Part shown: one piece after another, positions 1 through 12,390 of the stretch | How positions within the stretch are numbered: the first letter of the stretch is position 1 | Layout of the letters: each line of letters begins with the position of its first letter | Source of the DNA: Tubiluchus corallicola | Lineage: Eukaryota > Priapulida > Priapulimorpha > Priapulimorphida > Tubiluchidae | Length of the DNA: 33,146 nt | Reading direction: 5' to 3' | Assembly (NCBI GenBank): GCA_030141605.1 | Contig: JAQGDQ010000291.1 | Span: 1 to 33,146 of the forward strand | Program-made: the position numbers and the translations under genes | The notes under the pieces: model-generated | The model's database searches: none | What the model saw: only the letters and a program-made list of their open reading frames with translations | What the model was told of the DNA's origin: nothing

Positions 1-16
1 GGCACCTCAATTTAAT

Positions 17-31
17 CGACGCATTCCTAGG
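17..31 (-). repeat. Inverted fragment of the 64-bp minisatellite unit
   Basis: CGACGCATTCCTAGG is the exact reverse complement of CCTAGGAATGCGTCG, a segment present in nearly every unit of the adjacent array. It abuts the first direct unit. The array may therefore switch orientation close to the left edge of the window. Confidence 0.8.
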
Positions 32-803
32 GTGTGGAGGGCGAAGCTGGCTGGAACCCTAGGAATGCGTCGGTCGTTCTGATGGGAGAGATCGGGTGTG
101 GAGGGCGAAGATGGCTGGAACCCTAGGAATGCGTCGGTCGTTCTGGTGGGAGAGATCGGGTGTGGAGGGCGAAGATGGCTGGAACCCTAGGAATGCGTCG
201 GTCGTTCTGATGGGAGAGATCGGGTGTGGAGGGCGAAGATGGCTGGAACCCTAGGAATGCGTCGGTCGTTCAGAAGGGGGAGAGATCGGGTGTGGAGGGC
301 GAAGACAGCTGGAACCCCAGGAATGCGTCGGTCGTTCAGAAGGGGGAGAGATCGGGTGTGGAGGGCGAAGACGGCTGGAACCCCAGGAATGCGTCGGTCG
401 TTCTGGTGGGAGAGATCGGGTGTGGAGGGCAAAGACGGCTGGAACCCTAGGAATGCGTCGGTCATTCTGATGGGAGAGATCGGGTGTGGAGGGCGAAGAT
501 GGCTGGAACCCTAGGAATGCGTCGGTCGTTCTGATGGGAGAGATCGGGTGTGGAGGGCGAAGATGGCTGGAACCCTAGGAATGCGTCGGTCGTTCTGATG
601 GGAGAGATCGGGTGTGGAGGGCGAAGATGGCTGGAACCCTAGGAATGCGTCGGTCGTTCTGGTGGGAGAGATCGGGTGTGGAGGGCGAAGATGGCTGGAA
701 CCCTAGGAATGCGTCGGTCGTTCTGATGGGAGAGATCGGGTGTGGAGGGCGAAGACGGCTGGAAACCTAGGAATGCGTCGGTCGTTCAGAAGGGGGAGAG
801 ATC
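32..803 (+). repeat. Minisatellite 1: about 12 units of 64 or 66 bp
   Basis: Units start near 32, 96, 160, 224, 290, 356, 420, 484, 548, 612, 676 and 740, each beginning GTGTGGAGGGC. The units starting at 224 and 290 are 66 bp because they carry TTCAGAAGGGGG instead of TTCTGATGGG, and the last unit has the same variant. Units are otherwise nearly identical, so the array is young or homogenised. Most contain GAAGATGGCTGG, which resembles a YY1-type ATGGC core. The overlapping open frames on both strands are products of the repetition and are not called as genes. Confidence 0.95.
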
Positions 804-1872
804 ATAACTAAGTTTATATTTGTTTGTTTGTTGCGTAAACTTTGATCATTAAGCTATATTCTGCAGTAAACGCAATATCAGATTTGGTAAAGTGCCAAGA
901 AAAACACAGTGATATACAATTGTTAACAGCTACGTGTGTACCACACTCAAGCAATTAATAACAAATTTTGCAGCACACGAAAAACAGGCGCGCAAAAGCT
1001 GTATTCATTGGTTGGTTAAAACGTAATGGCGTGCCTATCACAAGAAATAAGTTTTTTGCGCAAACACGAGAACGTATTATTCTGCTTGTTTGTTCATCTG
1101 TCCATTCATTCATTTACTATTCATTTATACAAACATTTGCCGATTTAGTCATTCATATATTCATTAACTTGCTCGTTCAATCATTCGTTTACTAGTTTAA
1201 ATTCGTTATTTAAAACAATCTTACTTTTACAGACGGTAATAGTAGTGACATCTTGAAACGGTGTCATTAAAGTTGCCAATCTAATAAAAAAACTTTAGAG
1301 ACTTTTTTCTTGCCCCGAGGTGCAATAATAGCTTTTTAATAGCTGACACCAGCAAGCTACTACAGAGTTTACAGCAATAGAAAGCGGGCTTTAAAAGCCA
1401 CTGAGCTGTTATAATAATACAGTCAGATACAGCCATAGGCGCTATTGCCAGTTAAGTGCATTAAGTTTCCCTTATACGTCCACACTAGCTTCTGGCCTCA
1501 ACGCACCCTTTCCAAATATAATCTCTGATTATAAGAGCAATGCTACTAGCTCAAAACATATAGCTGTCATGAGTTGACAAGATACGATAAGCTCCTTATG
1601 ATTGTATAATATAAAGTTGTCATTAGCTGACAAAATATGCTAAATATAATCTAAGGTTCCTTATGACTGTATAATAATTTTACTTTGCCCTTTAGACAGA
1701 CGAGCATAAATTTATATTTGTTATAACTGTAAGTGAATTAAACGTAAAAAAGGCTGCACGAATAACGTCTAACTTACAACAAGCAAATCACACCATAATC
1801 TAAAATATCTTAAGAAGCTTTGTAAACAACACACTAGCAATATAACTAGAAAAAGAATGTTGCCAAAACGTG
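804..1872. other. AT-rich spacer between two minisatellites
   Basis: I see no recognisable exon, RNA gene or mobile element. A short open frame near 968-1195 has low-complexity composition and no family resemblance. This stretch may lie inside a downstream intron of the minus-strand TAPP gene, whose fourth exon ends in a splice donor and must continue to the left. Confidence 0.5.
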
Positions 1873-3189
1873 TAGAAATGCAACAATTTTGGAACCTTCT
1901 TCATGTGCAGAGCTGCAACATTTTCAGAAACTTCTTGATGTGCAGAACTGCAACATTTTCAGAACCTTCTTCATGTACAGAACTGCAACATTTTCGGAAC
2001 CTTCTTCATGTGCAGAACTGCAACATTTTCGGAACCTTTTTCATGTGCAGAACTGCAACATTTTCGGAACCTTCTTCATGTACAGAACTGCAACATTTTC
2101 AGAACCTTCTTCATGTGCAGAAGTGCCACATTTTCAGAACCTTCTTCATGTGCAGAACTGCAACATTTTCAGAACCTTCTTCATGTGCAGAAGTGCAACA
2201 TTTTCGGAACCTTCTTCATGTACAGAACTGCAACATTTTCAGAACCTTCTTCATGTACAGAACTGCAACATTTTCGGAACCTTCTTCATGTGCAGAACTG
2301 CAACATTTTCGGAACCTTTTTCATGTGCAGAACTGCAACATTTTCGGAACCTTCTTCATGTACAGAACTGCAACATTTTCGGAACCTTCTTCATGTACAG
2401 AACTGCAACATTTTCAGAACCTTTTTCATGTGCAGAACTGCAACATTTTCGGAACCTTCTTCATGTACAGAACTGCAACATTTTCGGAACCTTCTTCATG
2501 TGCAGAACTACAACATTTTCAGAACCTTCTTCATGTGCAGAACTACAACATTTTCAGAACCTTCTTCATGTGCAGAACTGCAACATTTTCAGAACCTTCT
2601 TCATGTGCAGAAGTGCCACATTTTCGGAACCTTCTTCATGTACAGAACTGCAACATTTTCAGAACCTTTTTCATGTGCAGAACTGCAACATTTTCGGAAC
2701 CTTCTTCATGTACAGAACTGCAACATTTTCGGAACCTTCTTCATGTGCAGAACTACAACATTTTCAGAACCTTCTTCATGTGCAGAACTACAACATTTTC
2801 AGAACCTTCTTCATGTGCAGAACTGCAACATTTTCAGAACCTTCTTCATGTGCAGAAGTGCCACATTTTCGGAACCTTCTTCATGTACAGAACTGCAACA
2901 TTTTCAGAACCTTTTTCATGTGCAGAACTGCAACATTTTCGGAACCTTCTTCATGTACAGAACTGCAACATTTTCGGAACCTTCTTCATGTGCAGAACTA
3001 CAACATTTTCAGAACCTTCTTCATGTGCAGAACTACAACATTTTCAGAACCTTCTTCATGTGCAGAACTGCAACATTTTCAGAACCTTCTTCATGTGCAG
3101 AAGTGCCACATTTTCGGAAACCTTCTTCATGTACAGAACTGCAACATTTTCAGAACCTTCTTCATGTGCAGAAATGCAACAATTTTAGA
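1873..3189 (+). repeat. Minisatellite 2: about 37 units of 35 bp, with 245-bp higher-order repeat
   Basis: The unit TTCTTCATGTGCAGAACTGC + AACATTTTCAGAACC recurs every 35 bp. Variants alternate: TACAG or GCAG, GAACTGC, GAACTAC or GAAGTGCC, TTTTCA or TTTTCG, and CTTCTT or CTTTTT. Between about 2500 and 3110 a fixed order of seven variants (245 bp) repeats; the AACTACAAC landmark falls near 2506, 2751 and 2996. The unit has no stop codon in any forward frame, so all three plus frames stay open for 400 codons or more. That comes from the repeat and is not evidence of a protein. Confidence 0.96.
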
Positions 3190-4576
3190 ATCTGTCAGAG
3201 CTTCTTCAGTCATTTCAAGAATTCCACACCAGCGAGTGAGCAGTTTTGCTCCACGTGAAATAGCAGACAAATTCATAATAGGTCAATTTAACAACAAAGG
3301 CCTTCTTTCATGCCTGTTCACAAAAAGGGCAAACTTAAGCAGTTTTCATTGCTAAAGAGTTGACAGTGTTGAAGTGGTGCCCATCTACACGTTCTATGAG
3401 ACCAATTATCTTTTGTGGTTGAGATGCAATTTCACAAAGTCATTTAAACAACAATGATCTAGTCTTTGTCAGTAGCATTAACAATTGCCAAAAATGTGCC
3501 AATTGTGGGGTTAAGAGTCTCACTGATAATTGGTACCAAAAATTAGAAAATGGGTCCAAAGCTGACGAGACTAACTCCTTCCACAAATAACAATAGCATC
3601 TGGCATAACAATAGGCAGCCTGTTCAAACGGGACAGTTCATTCAAAGGCAATCGAGAGGAACTCACTCTTTCACATTATGTACAGAGTAAACAGCACAAA
3701 ATTGATAAAAAAGTTAATAAGCCTGTGGCAGGCTATCTTGCTTAAAGCCAAAAACCTGAGCTAACCAGACTTAGCCTTAAGCATACATGAAGAACGAAGG
3801 CACCTTATGAAAAGACTTTATGAACAATTTTTTAATAAAAAAACATAGAAGTATATAAATCGTTGATGTGTACCATTCAAGAAGAAATGTTTACTAGTTA
3901 CATATTAAATTTCGACACCAGATACGCAGAAGAAATATTTAAGTATTTTTAAATAGGCTGTTGATAAATCCAGACACTAGAGTGATTAGGTATAATTATA
4001 CAGCTGTATACGTAATAGCTAGGCACTTAAGTCTTAATAGTCTAGCACCACCACATAATCCAACTCTCCACCCAAGAACTGTTAAACCCAACACAGCTTT
4101 TTGGTAAATAACCAAACAGTGTTTGCTGAGTTATTAAAACCCAGTTCTATTCTAGACGACTGATCTTTTAAAGTGTTTGAACAGGTAAATTAACTCTGCA
4201 GGCCTGGCACCAGGTGACTGTTACCAAGCCCTTTGACAAACAAGTCAAGTCCTTCGTTGTCCATTACTCAAATGCAGCTAAACATTAGCAGCTTGCCACT
4301 TAAATATAGGTCCCGGCCAGCCACAGAAGTTCACAAACAAAAGCTACAATACGTACAGCCCCTTTACCTCAGAATACAGAGAAGTTAAAGCCTACATCTC
4401 TCGAAAGTTTTTACAGATTTTCGTACGGCCATGATGCTAACCGAACGTCCATGAGGCAATGTGGACACTGGACTCTGACACGTGAACATCATTAAACAGT
4501 GCTAACCGCCAAGCTGCCATTCAAAGTAAAAACTACATAAGTACACAACCAGGACTGAAATTATGAATAAACGTAC
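3190..4576. other. Probable TAPP intron 4 (partial), no feature recognised
   Basis: Downstream of TAPP exon 4 on the minus strand. I looked for the second PH domain expected in PLEKHA1/2 and found nothing convincing here or further left, so the remaining exons probably lie outside the window. Confidence 0.5.
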
Positions 4577-4690
4577 CTCCCAAGGAATGTTGACAACTTT
4601 GTCTCCTATAACTGTAGCACGATAGCTGCCCGTTCTTTGGTGATCGTTTTGAGTTTCTCTGTTTACACTTTGACCAGGTAACTTTGGCAC
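4577..4690 (-). CDS. PLEKHA1/2: TAPP exon 4
   Basis: 114 nt, 38 codons, acceptor TTTACAG, donor GTACGT, phase 0. Encodes the linker VPKLPGQSVN...RTGSYRATVIGDKVVNIP. The SYRxxxxGxxVxxxP pattern is the conserved post-PH segment of TAPP proteins. Confidence 0.88.
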
Positions 4691-7600
4691 CTGTAAAACA
4701 TAGAAACTGCAACATATCTCACTCATGAATATTGATTTTATTGTTAGTAAAAATAGTAAAAATTGCCACTGAAATATCTGGATACCGAGGATAGCAAAAT
4801 TAATTAGGCCACACTTCATCTGTGCCATCATTAGAGAAGAAAGGCAAAATATGAAATGTTGTTTCATTGCAACAGGTAGAAATTTGGTTGGAACACTCTT
4901 TGACCAATGGCTAATCAACTGCTACTTTAGGCTTAATACTATTCTGCTGGCAACATCTGAATTCGTCACACTTGGCGAGTTAAGCAAGGTACCTGTTGCA
5001 GTTTTTCTGTCTACTGACTGACCGATTGAGTCACTCACTCATAAACACTACGGTTGGGTAGACTAAGCCTAGGAAACTGCGCTATCATTTCTTGGGGTCG
5101 GAGTTAAAACAAATTTTTGCATATCTGTGAACAATTCTCTAGGGCACCTACTACCACTATTATCATTCTTTGCAACTAAACCACGAATAGAACTTTATCA
5201 GCTGCTGGTTTTATTACACTCCCTATACATAATAATTCTTACTTTAATGACTTATATTCATGTCCTTCCCGAATTAATTAATGAATAATTGATAAAAGTA
5301 ATGTAACAATATCAACGCTCATGCATCACCTGGACAAATTACCATTTACAACACGCAAATCATGATGTTTGCTGTACAGCAATTACAAATGATGAAAGGC
5401 TGCAGAGCAAAGCAGGAAGCCAAGTTTAATTAAATGAAGCCACATGTATCAGCAGACCAAATGCAGGAGAAATAAATGTGGTAAGTGACTGCTACAGGTG
5501 CATCAGACAAGGTAAACTTGTTAATAATATATATTATAAATTAGCTTAATAAATCACTCATACTGTAGGCAGATACTTGGCGCCAAATTTTATTCGTGCA
5601 ATGTACATTGCACCATGAACCACAATGCCAACGCCATATTGATTTTTGACCTGTTTTATTACAAGGTCATAATCTTTCCTGATCTTTGACCAGAAAAGAA
5701 TGCACCGCTTGCTGTTATAACTCGCATACAAAACTACTTATTGTGATACCTTTAAACAGCTTTACAGAACACACAATAGAAAACAGCATGACTAGGGCAT
5801 TAGTATTCAAAGCAGTAACTAATTTTTATATAACATGGGTACAATAAAAACCTTTCAAGTGTCTAAAACCAGTTTTAAGGCTAATAAATCTATTGAGCTC
5901 TACTAGGCCAAAGTAAAGACTGGTTCACAAAACAAATTCAGTGTAGGCAGAGAATAAAAAAACCAACGCACGTTTTATCAAATATCATACTACCATTAGC
6001 GCAACACACGAAATGATAAATTGCAAAATTTCGTCGGTCTGGTCGGTTTGAGATGTAACAAAGCAGCTTTACAATATGTACTGAAAACGAATGAATTACT
6101 CAAACATAAATCTATTAATCACTGCACACTACCAAGACTTGTTGAATCTGTATCATGTGCTATATGATCCGTTTATATAATTACTAGATCTGACCTTACC
6201 TTATCTAATGTTTAGATCAAATTTCTGCATTAAATGCAACACATTTACACAGTGCTAGTTTAACTACGAAATTACTTTGGTACATTTTATTGCCTGTAAT
6301 TTTTGGCTAATTGTGACACAAAACATGCCTTTCAATATATTAGCATTTCTGTTTTTGCCATAAGACTGAAATGTCTAGTGGCATTTAAAGATGAGGACAG
6401 AAGCGATCGACTGCAGCTTGACAAAAGTAGAAACAGAATTAGCTCCTGGACCACGCCTACATAATTCATGCAACTGTCAAAGCATTACAGCAAGTGAAAG
6501 CTTTTGACAAGGCACAGGTGGGCTGTACACATAACACAGGTTTGACATAGACCCATTGTAAATGTTCCTGGAAGTTCTCCAAGTATTTTTACACCCTTTA
6601 AATTTACAGTTATAAGAAACTTATTGTATCTTAACTTCCAGTATAGTTTAAGGCATACTCTAGTCTAAACAACAATTTGCTAAACATGGCATACATTAAA
6701 TTGCTCTAAAACTTAACTAGCTAATTTGCACTAAATTAAATTAAAAGTTAACAAGGTTTTACAGTTAAATGCTTGGAGTTCAATTGTAGAAATTGGTAAA
6801 TTGAAATTAAAAACTAATTCAAATGAATTGAAAAAATCATACACAGATTATTAGGCATACCGTTATTTTGCACGAATCCTTCAAAGCCGTTATCCATCCT
6901 TGCATTTCCCCGCAACTACTAGCCGACAGGTAATACTGGCGCCCTTTTGCATGGATTACTGAAAAAATGTTTAAAAAGAGGGTAGGTAAATCCAAGTGTT
7001 CTCTATGAAATGACAAAGTCCTTATTTCTTCGACCACATCTCATTCATTTGTAACTAACTGTTTACAATAATTTTTGATGACCCGATCAACTCTGTGCTA
7101 TGTAAAAGCTATGTAAACTATAATATCATGTATATAATATATATATATATATAACTATTATGTACACTTGTAAAGTATAATATCATTTTAGACAGTGATC
7201 AAAGCAGAAGCGAATAGCCTTAACCGTTGCCAATATTGATTGGATAAAAAATCCGTAGATAACTCATCAGTCATCACCAAACCAATCAGTAAATCAATAA
7301 ATTTATCATAATTTACTACAATCGTTTTACTACGGCAACGATATAACTGCTCACAGGTGCTCACATCTAATTTAACCAAATTACAGAACTCTATCCCAGC
7401 ATCGAGGCATTCCTGAGAATAATGTGACAAAATACTGCAAGGGAAAAGTTCTGAGTGCAAAGCACTGCATATAGAAACAATTATAAGAACAAGAATTGAA
7501 AATGTACAATCGTGTATTCTGATTACCTGCAAAAACTCACTAGAGTGGATATTGCTGAACTGCAACTGGCCATCAGTATGAAACGTATAATTATGTACAA

Positions 7601-9119
7601 CATATAATTCAGGCCCTACACCATGTATTAGTTAATCACCCACAGATATCATGAACTGAGGCTTTTTCACCATTTTGCCCCCACCATGAAAATGTTTTCG
7701 TAAAGAGAAATCATACATCATATTTTAAGCTGTGTCAACCGATCAAAGGAAAATGAAATTGAGCAGGAAGCTCACAAAAAGTAGTTTACCATATATATAA
7801 CACCAAGTTACTGGTGAGAGCAAGAATTGGTGCACTGGTGGTGATTAATGGGCATTTAGGCCCATTTAGATGGAAAACAGCTGAAAGTGACAGACATTGT
7901 GTGGTTTGAACTTGGAGAATTAACATCATCTTTTATTGTAATGTCCTTATTATGAAAATGAAAGAAATATGGTTTGAGAAGGAGTTTTAAATGAAGATCA
8001 AACGTGGAATGAATGTTATTTCAGAATACTGATTGTGGAAAAAATTTCTTGGTGATAAAATGAAGAAACATTGTGAGGTAGGAATTGCAAGCTTTGTCTA
8101 AGTTTGTGTGTTTTTTTATTTTCAATCAAATAGCAGTTTTGACTACTTACCTCAAAGATCCAGGCACTGAACTGGAGTGAAATTACATTACTTACCAAAA
8201 CAAAAAGGAACCTTGGGTTTTTGTTTGCTTGCTTCATTGACTAGTGAGATGTAGTTAAGCTTTATGGATAACTTGGGTTTTGCTCCATCAGGAAGATTCT
8301 ATAAAAAAGTTTACACACAAAGTTTTTAAGTACATTGTGTGTTTCACACACACACATGTGCTCTTAGTGAATTTGTCTCAGTTTTTTACACCAGAGGCCG
8401 TCCATCATTAATTTCCTAGAACAACAAAGTGTAGTCACTTGGATAACAACTAGTTGTTGTTTTTTTGCTGCAAACTATTGCTTTGAGGATGACAACGTGT
8501 AAGGCTTCATATTAGGGGTCACAGGGTAAAAATAAGTTTGGGGCGTGCATTAATATATACTTATATTACATTATGTACATGAAAATATGAGGACCAATGA
8601 ATGTAGAAATAGATAGTGAGTTAAGAGTACATGTGACGAAGCTTTCTAAAAATCAATTTATTGAGGAGCAAGTGGGTCGGGGGACTAATCTTCCTATAAA
8701 GTAAGTAAAATCTTAGGAAACTATAGTTTGGGAAAAATACAGCTCTTCAATGAACAGTGTTGTGAGTAGGGTGGAGATTTCACCATCAGGTTTCTGTAGA
8801 GTGAAAATGATATCTTGGTTAAGGGGTTGTCAGAAGAGCTTTGAAGAATGATTAATCGTGTGCAAATAGCTCGAAATAAATCAAATAAAACACAATTAAG
8901 GTTCACAAACTTTGCACCTAAATAACTCAGTCGTTTATTTACAACAGCAGTAATGTAATGAAAAATGATTATTCATACCAGAGGATTGTCAACGTATGAC
9001 ATCAAATACTCCTTCACTTGGTCAAGAATAAAATAACGTCGAAAGAACTGACCACTGCCCTCCTCGTTTTCCACATCCAGGTACCCGCAGGTGCGTTTTA
9101 ATCTGTCTTTATACGGCAT
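4577..9119 (-). CDS. PLEKHA1/2: TAPP-family PH-domain adaptor (PLEKHA1/PLEKHA2 orthologue), N-terminal four exons
   Basis: Four exons (9119-8979, 8298-8196, 6958-6861, 4690-4577) join in frame to 456 nt, 152 codons, and all introns are GT-AG. The protein opens MPYKDRLKRTCGYLDV, close to the PLEKHA1/2 N-terminus. Residues 1 to about 112 form the N-terminal PH domain: FFRRYFILD strand, then the closing helix with GEMQGWITALKD (Trp typical of PH domains) and KIT|VPK. The following GSYRATVIGDKVVN matches the linker after the first PH domain in TAPP1/2. Vertebrate TAPPs bind PI(3,4)P2 through a second, C-terminal PH domain, which is not seen here. An in-frame TAA 18 nt upstream supports the ATG at 9119. 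CTGCTTTAG just upstream could be an acceptor for a 5'UTR exon or a spliced leader. The gene is divergent from the Tks gene. Family assignment is strong; choosing between PLEKHA1 and PLEKHA2 is not meaningful for an invertebrate. Confidence 0.88.
4691..6860 (-). other. TAPP intron 3
   Basis: 2.17-kb AT-rich intron. I see no mobile element or RNA gene in it. Confidence 0.6.
6861..6958 (-). CDS. PLEKHA1/2: TAPP exon 3
   Basis: 98 nt, acceptor TTTTTCAG, donor GTATGCC. Encodes IHAKGRQYYLSASSCGEMQG then WITALKDSCKIT: the last PH strands and the C-terminal helix. With exon 2 it restores phase 0. Confidence 0.92.
6959..8195 (-). other. TAPP intron 2
   Basis: 1.24-kb intron, GT-AG. It contains a (TA)n microsatellite at about 7130-7153. 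Open frames inside it, for example 7188-7565, have no recognisable similarity. Confidence 0.6.
7130..7153. repeat. (TA)n microsatellite
   Basis: Alternating TA run of about 20 bp inside TAPP intron 2. Confidence 0.85.
8196..8298 (-). CDS. PLEKHA1/2: TAPP exon 2
   Basis: 103 nt. The acceptor is AG before AATCTTCC and the donor is GTAAGTAATG. It encodes NLPDGAKPKLSIKLNYISLV and ends ...VPFCF plus one base. This is the middle of the PH domain, in the place where TAPP1 has its NLP...IKLTYIS segment. Confidence 0.9.
8979..9119 (-). CDS. PLEKHA1/2: TAPP exon 1
   Basis: Residues 1-47, start codon to GACAATCCTCTG followed by donor GTATGAAT, phase 0. Encodes the first PH strands (CGYLDVENEEGSGQFFRRYF). 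Confidence 0.9.
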
Positions 9120-11451
9120 TGACTCTAAAGCAGGTTACAGCAAATTAATGCATTCAGCATTTCACTAGGCATACAAGGTTTGACTTGCATCTATGTTAAA
9201 ACTGGCATGTTGCTACACAAAACATTAACCAGTAATAACTTATTCTGTAGGATATATGTATATTCCCGAGATAACTAGAGGAACTCTTCGTTGAATCAAT
9301 TAAACGTTGGGCTGAAATCATTAGAATGAAAATAATGGAACAACCACGCCGCAGAGACTAATCAAAGCTGTGTAGAAGCAAAATCGCAAGAAATGTGCAG
9401 TTACTGTAATACTGTTAAATGAATACGTACCTGTAGCTGCAAGTGTAAAGTTATAACAGCAATGTGGTGTAACGCCACGCAAGTCCACAACTGGCACAAG
9501 CACAAACGGTTAAAACCATAAACGTACTCTACACGGAATAGCACAGACCCTTTTAATTCACTCGAGCAGAATATTTACGTCAAGTTCATCATTGTTACGT
9601 GTGCCAGAATATTCCAGAAGCATGCACAAAACTGTATAACTTCTTAAAACACCTGCAAAGGCTACCCAATAAACACAATTAGTGATCACTCAGAACTCAC
9701 AACTCAGTCATTGCTATCACCTACACAATGCTTGACTGACTGTAGAAATGACGCTGTGACTTGTGTTTACTCTAGTAACGCATTCCTGAGCCTCAGTCTG
9801 GGAATCTTTGTCGGCGTAAAGTGTAAAGTCGCCCTACAATGGACCACGTTCCTGTTATTTCATCTTAGAATTACAAAAAAAACGGTCGACAACTTACAAA
9901 AAATTCAATGTTGCAGACATTTTAAACTGTCATATTGTCAGTATTTGTCACAAGATTATAACAGATGTTTTGCAAGAAAAATAGGAGAATAATCAATTTT
10001 CATCCTCGTAAGAATGACAAATTTTTCAAGTCGTCAAAATGGTACAAAAATATGGTAAAACGTGCAAGTTTAACATTGTATGGTATGATAGTGACCAACC
10101 GACCACGCTGTAGTTTTTCTAAGATAATAACTTTTTCTTTGAGAAATACAAAGTATTTAAAAGACTATTATGCGTTAAAACTGCTCTTCCCAATCTGGAC
10201 AGCCAGCAAGGAGGGAAAGGGAATTTTAACGTATCCCGCGGTCTTCGAAGAATCGCATCCTCGCAGGACTGGCACAAAGCAAAAGTGAACTGATAAAAAT
10301 TTCAAGTATATGACAAAAGATTTGGATACTGCTGCATGCGTAATGCGTAGCGTGGAATCTCGAACGATCAAACTTCACCCGTCTTGTTAATCATTTTGGG
10401 ACACGCAGCGTGGTGCACTACACTTAAATAAAAACTCAAAATAATACTGTCGAACAACAATTACATCGCCGCTTCCGGCGTCGTTGGTTGTTGTCCTTTC
10501 ACTACTCCTTTATGACAGTAAATTAGCGAAATATAGTCGTTCTATCTTTTATATCATCCCATATATGAGCTTCATTCATTACATCATTCCATTTTAAGCA
10601 CTAATGTTTTTTTATCACATGATTCACTTTAAATTTTCAGGTTATTTCCATTACTTTTTTCTATCACTGTGTGGGACAATCTAACAAGCCCTGCTTTTTG
10701 ATTGCCGACAACACATTTACCTTCGTATATAGGTGAACAGTGTTTGAGGCGTTTCCTGTGCAGTATTTCTTATTTGTATTATGTTCATTGTAGGCCCTTT
10801 CACTAGATATTGTACATGAAACTATTGTAAATGTGCAATGTGAAATAAATGACTTATGACTTAGTGTAACTGGCCAGTTTTCTAATCAGCCACTCATAAT
10901 CGCAACGGTAAAAAACGGGACCGGTACTGGCACTCCGTTCACTTTCAGGCTGTATAAATTTATTAAGCCTATTGTAGTTATAAGATGGCTTTGGCGTAAT
11001 GCCTGCGACATAGATCATATAGGATAATGTATGTTTTATAGCAATAGTAAATTTATAACAATATATCGTGACATTCGTGATAAAGCATAGTATTTGACGT
11101 TCGCTCGATGTAGAGTGAATCAGAATGAACAAAGGCTAATACTTTTATAATCCGCACAAGTTAATTTTTATTTTACAATCTACTAAAAAGTTATAATTAT
11201 TATACAGATTTTCTTGTAGCTTAAATCTAAGCTAGGCATTGTAAGTTATTTTATTTTACTTTAGAAGTTTAAATGATTAGTAGTGTTATTATATTATTTT
11301 ATTGTAAGAGTCAGATTTGCCACAGTTAATGATTTAATACAAAATGATTATACCTACTCTAAAAGAGAAACCAAAAGCAGAGTTTAACTTCCAAGGCTCC
11401 ATACATAATTATTGCATTTTAAGTGTTAATCAGAAAAAAATAGGCTAGCTT

Positions 11452-11465
11452 GCGCCATCTGCAGG
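11452..11465 (-). promoter_or_regulatory. CTCF-like motif, minus orientation
   Basis: GCGCCATCTGCAGG reads CCTGCAGATGGCGC on the minus strand, one base from the common bilaterian CTCF core CCAGCAGATGGCGC. This is a motif match only, with no binding evidence. Confidence 0.35.
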
Positions 11466-12084
11466 ACAAATGTTAAAGAGTTCTTCAAACGGAGCCCGTA
11501 ACAATAAGTTTTACTACCGTAAAGTATAAAATAAAGTTTTTTATGTTGTAGTAATTAATAATGCGAGTAAACCAGCATGATACATTCTTGAGCGCATGTG
11601 ATTTTTGTTTATTGCATGCGTATTAGCATGTATAAGCATAGAGTCATTGATGACCGAGTAATCTCCCACCTGAGCTAGTAGAGGCTCCATCGATAAATGC
11701 CTTTACGTATGGTTTAACTAAATTTTACTGTGACAGGCAACACCAGTACACTTAAATTGGTTCTGCATGAGGTTTGTACTGCTCACCACCCATGTGAGTT
11801 TATTATTAGATCAAAATTGGCAAATAAAAATATAACTACACGATGTGCTTAGAATGCAATAAATTTATTTATTTTTCCCCTTCTCTCTTATCGATTTTCG
11901 TCTGCTCTCCTCCCTCTTTTTGGAGAGTCTAGATTTTGTTAAATACCAAAAGACAATATAACACTTATGTATTATTACTAGAATACTAAATATTAAGTAT
12001 GTACATAAATATATATTTTTCATAATTTGCCTGATATTAATTCGTTTCACTTAAAACATTTTAAAATGATAGAAATGAACAAAA

Positions 12085-12305
12085 GTGCGCTTTTCACTTC
12101 TATTTTCTCCTTTTCTCTCCCTTCCTCTGTTTTCCTCTCCTCTCTTTTGTTATTTTCCCTTCTTTTCTCCTAGCCGCTATGCCCTGCTTTTCTTTACTTC
12201 CTTCTTCATTTCTCTTTCCCTTCCTGCTCTCTTTTCACCTCACTTTTCCTTTCAGCTTCTTTTTCTCTCCTGAATTCTCTTCTTCCGTTCACTTTCTTTT
12301 CTTCA
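12085..12305 (+). repeat. Polypyrimidine (C+T) tract upstream of Tks
   Basis: More than 200 bp of almost pure C/T on the plus strand with irregular CTTTTC/CTCCTT motifs. A smaller C/T-rich patch lies at 11870-11930. Strand-asymmetric tracts like this can form triplex (H-DNA). The open frame across it is a composition artefact. Confidence 0.75.
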
Positions 12306-12390
12306 GAGCCTAGACATTACTGTCGATCACTTCGTTTCATTCGACGCCTGGAAACCTGGATAAACATTCGCTTTTTAGTTTTTGCGCCCG

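Noticed and set aside
187-514. Open frames on both strands at the left end
   Set aside because: Products of the 64/66-bp tandem repeat; period not a multiple of three and no family similarity.
1857-3355. Three overlapping long plus-strand open frames of 416-488 codons
   Set aside because: They lie entirely on the 35-bp minisatellite, whose unit lacks stops in all plus frames. All three encode the same cycling peptides in different phase, and there is no splice or start context.
9711-10371. Candidate gene in the divergent intergenic region (frames at 9711-9992, 9965-10288, 10168-10371)
   Set aside because: Short, overlapping and on both strands, with no recognisable domain. The local GC rise is more likely a promoter or 5'UTR region.
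10620-10850. LINE 3' end: a frame reading FSITVWDNL before a stop and GTGAAATAAATGAC
   Set aside because: The resemblance to the C-terminus of LINE reverse transcriptase proteins is only a few residues long and no upstream coding sequence supports it.
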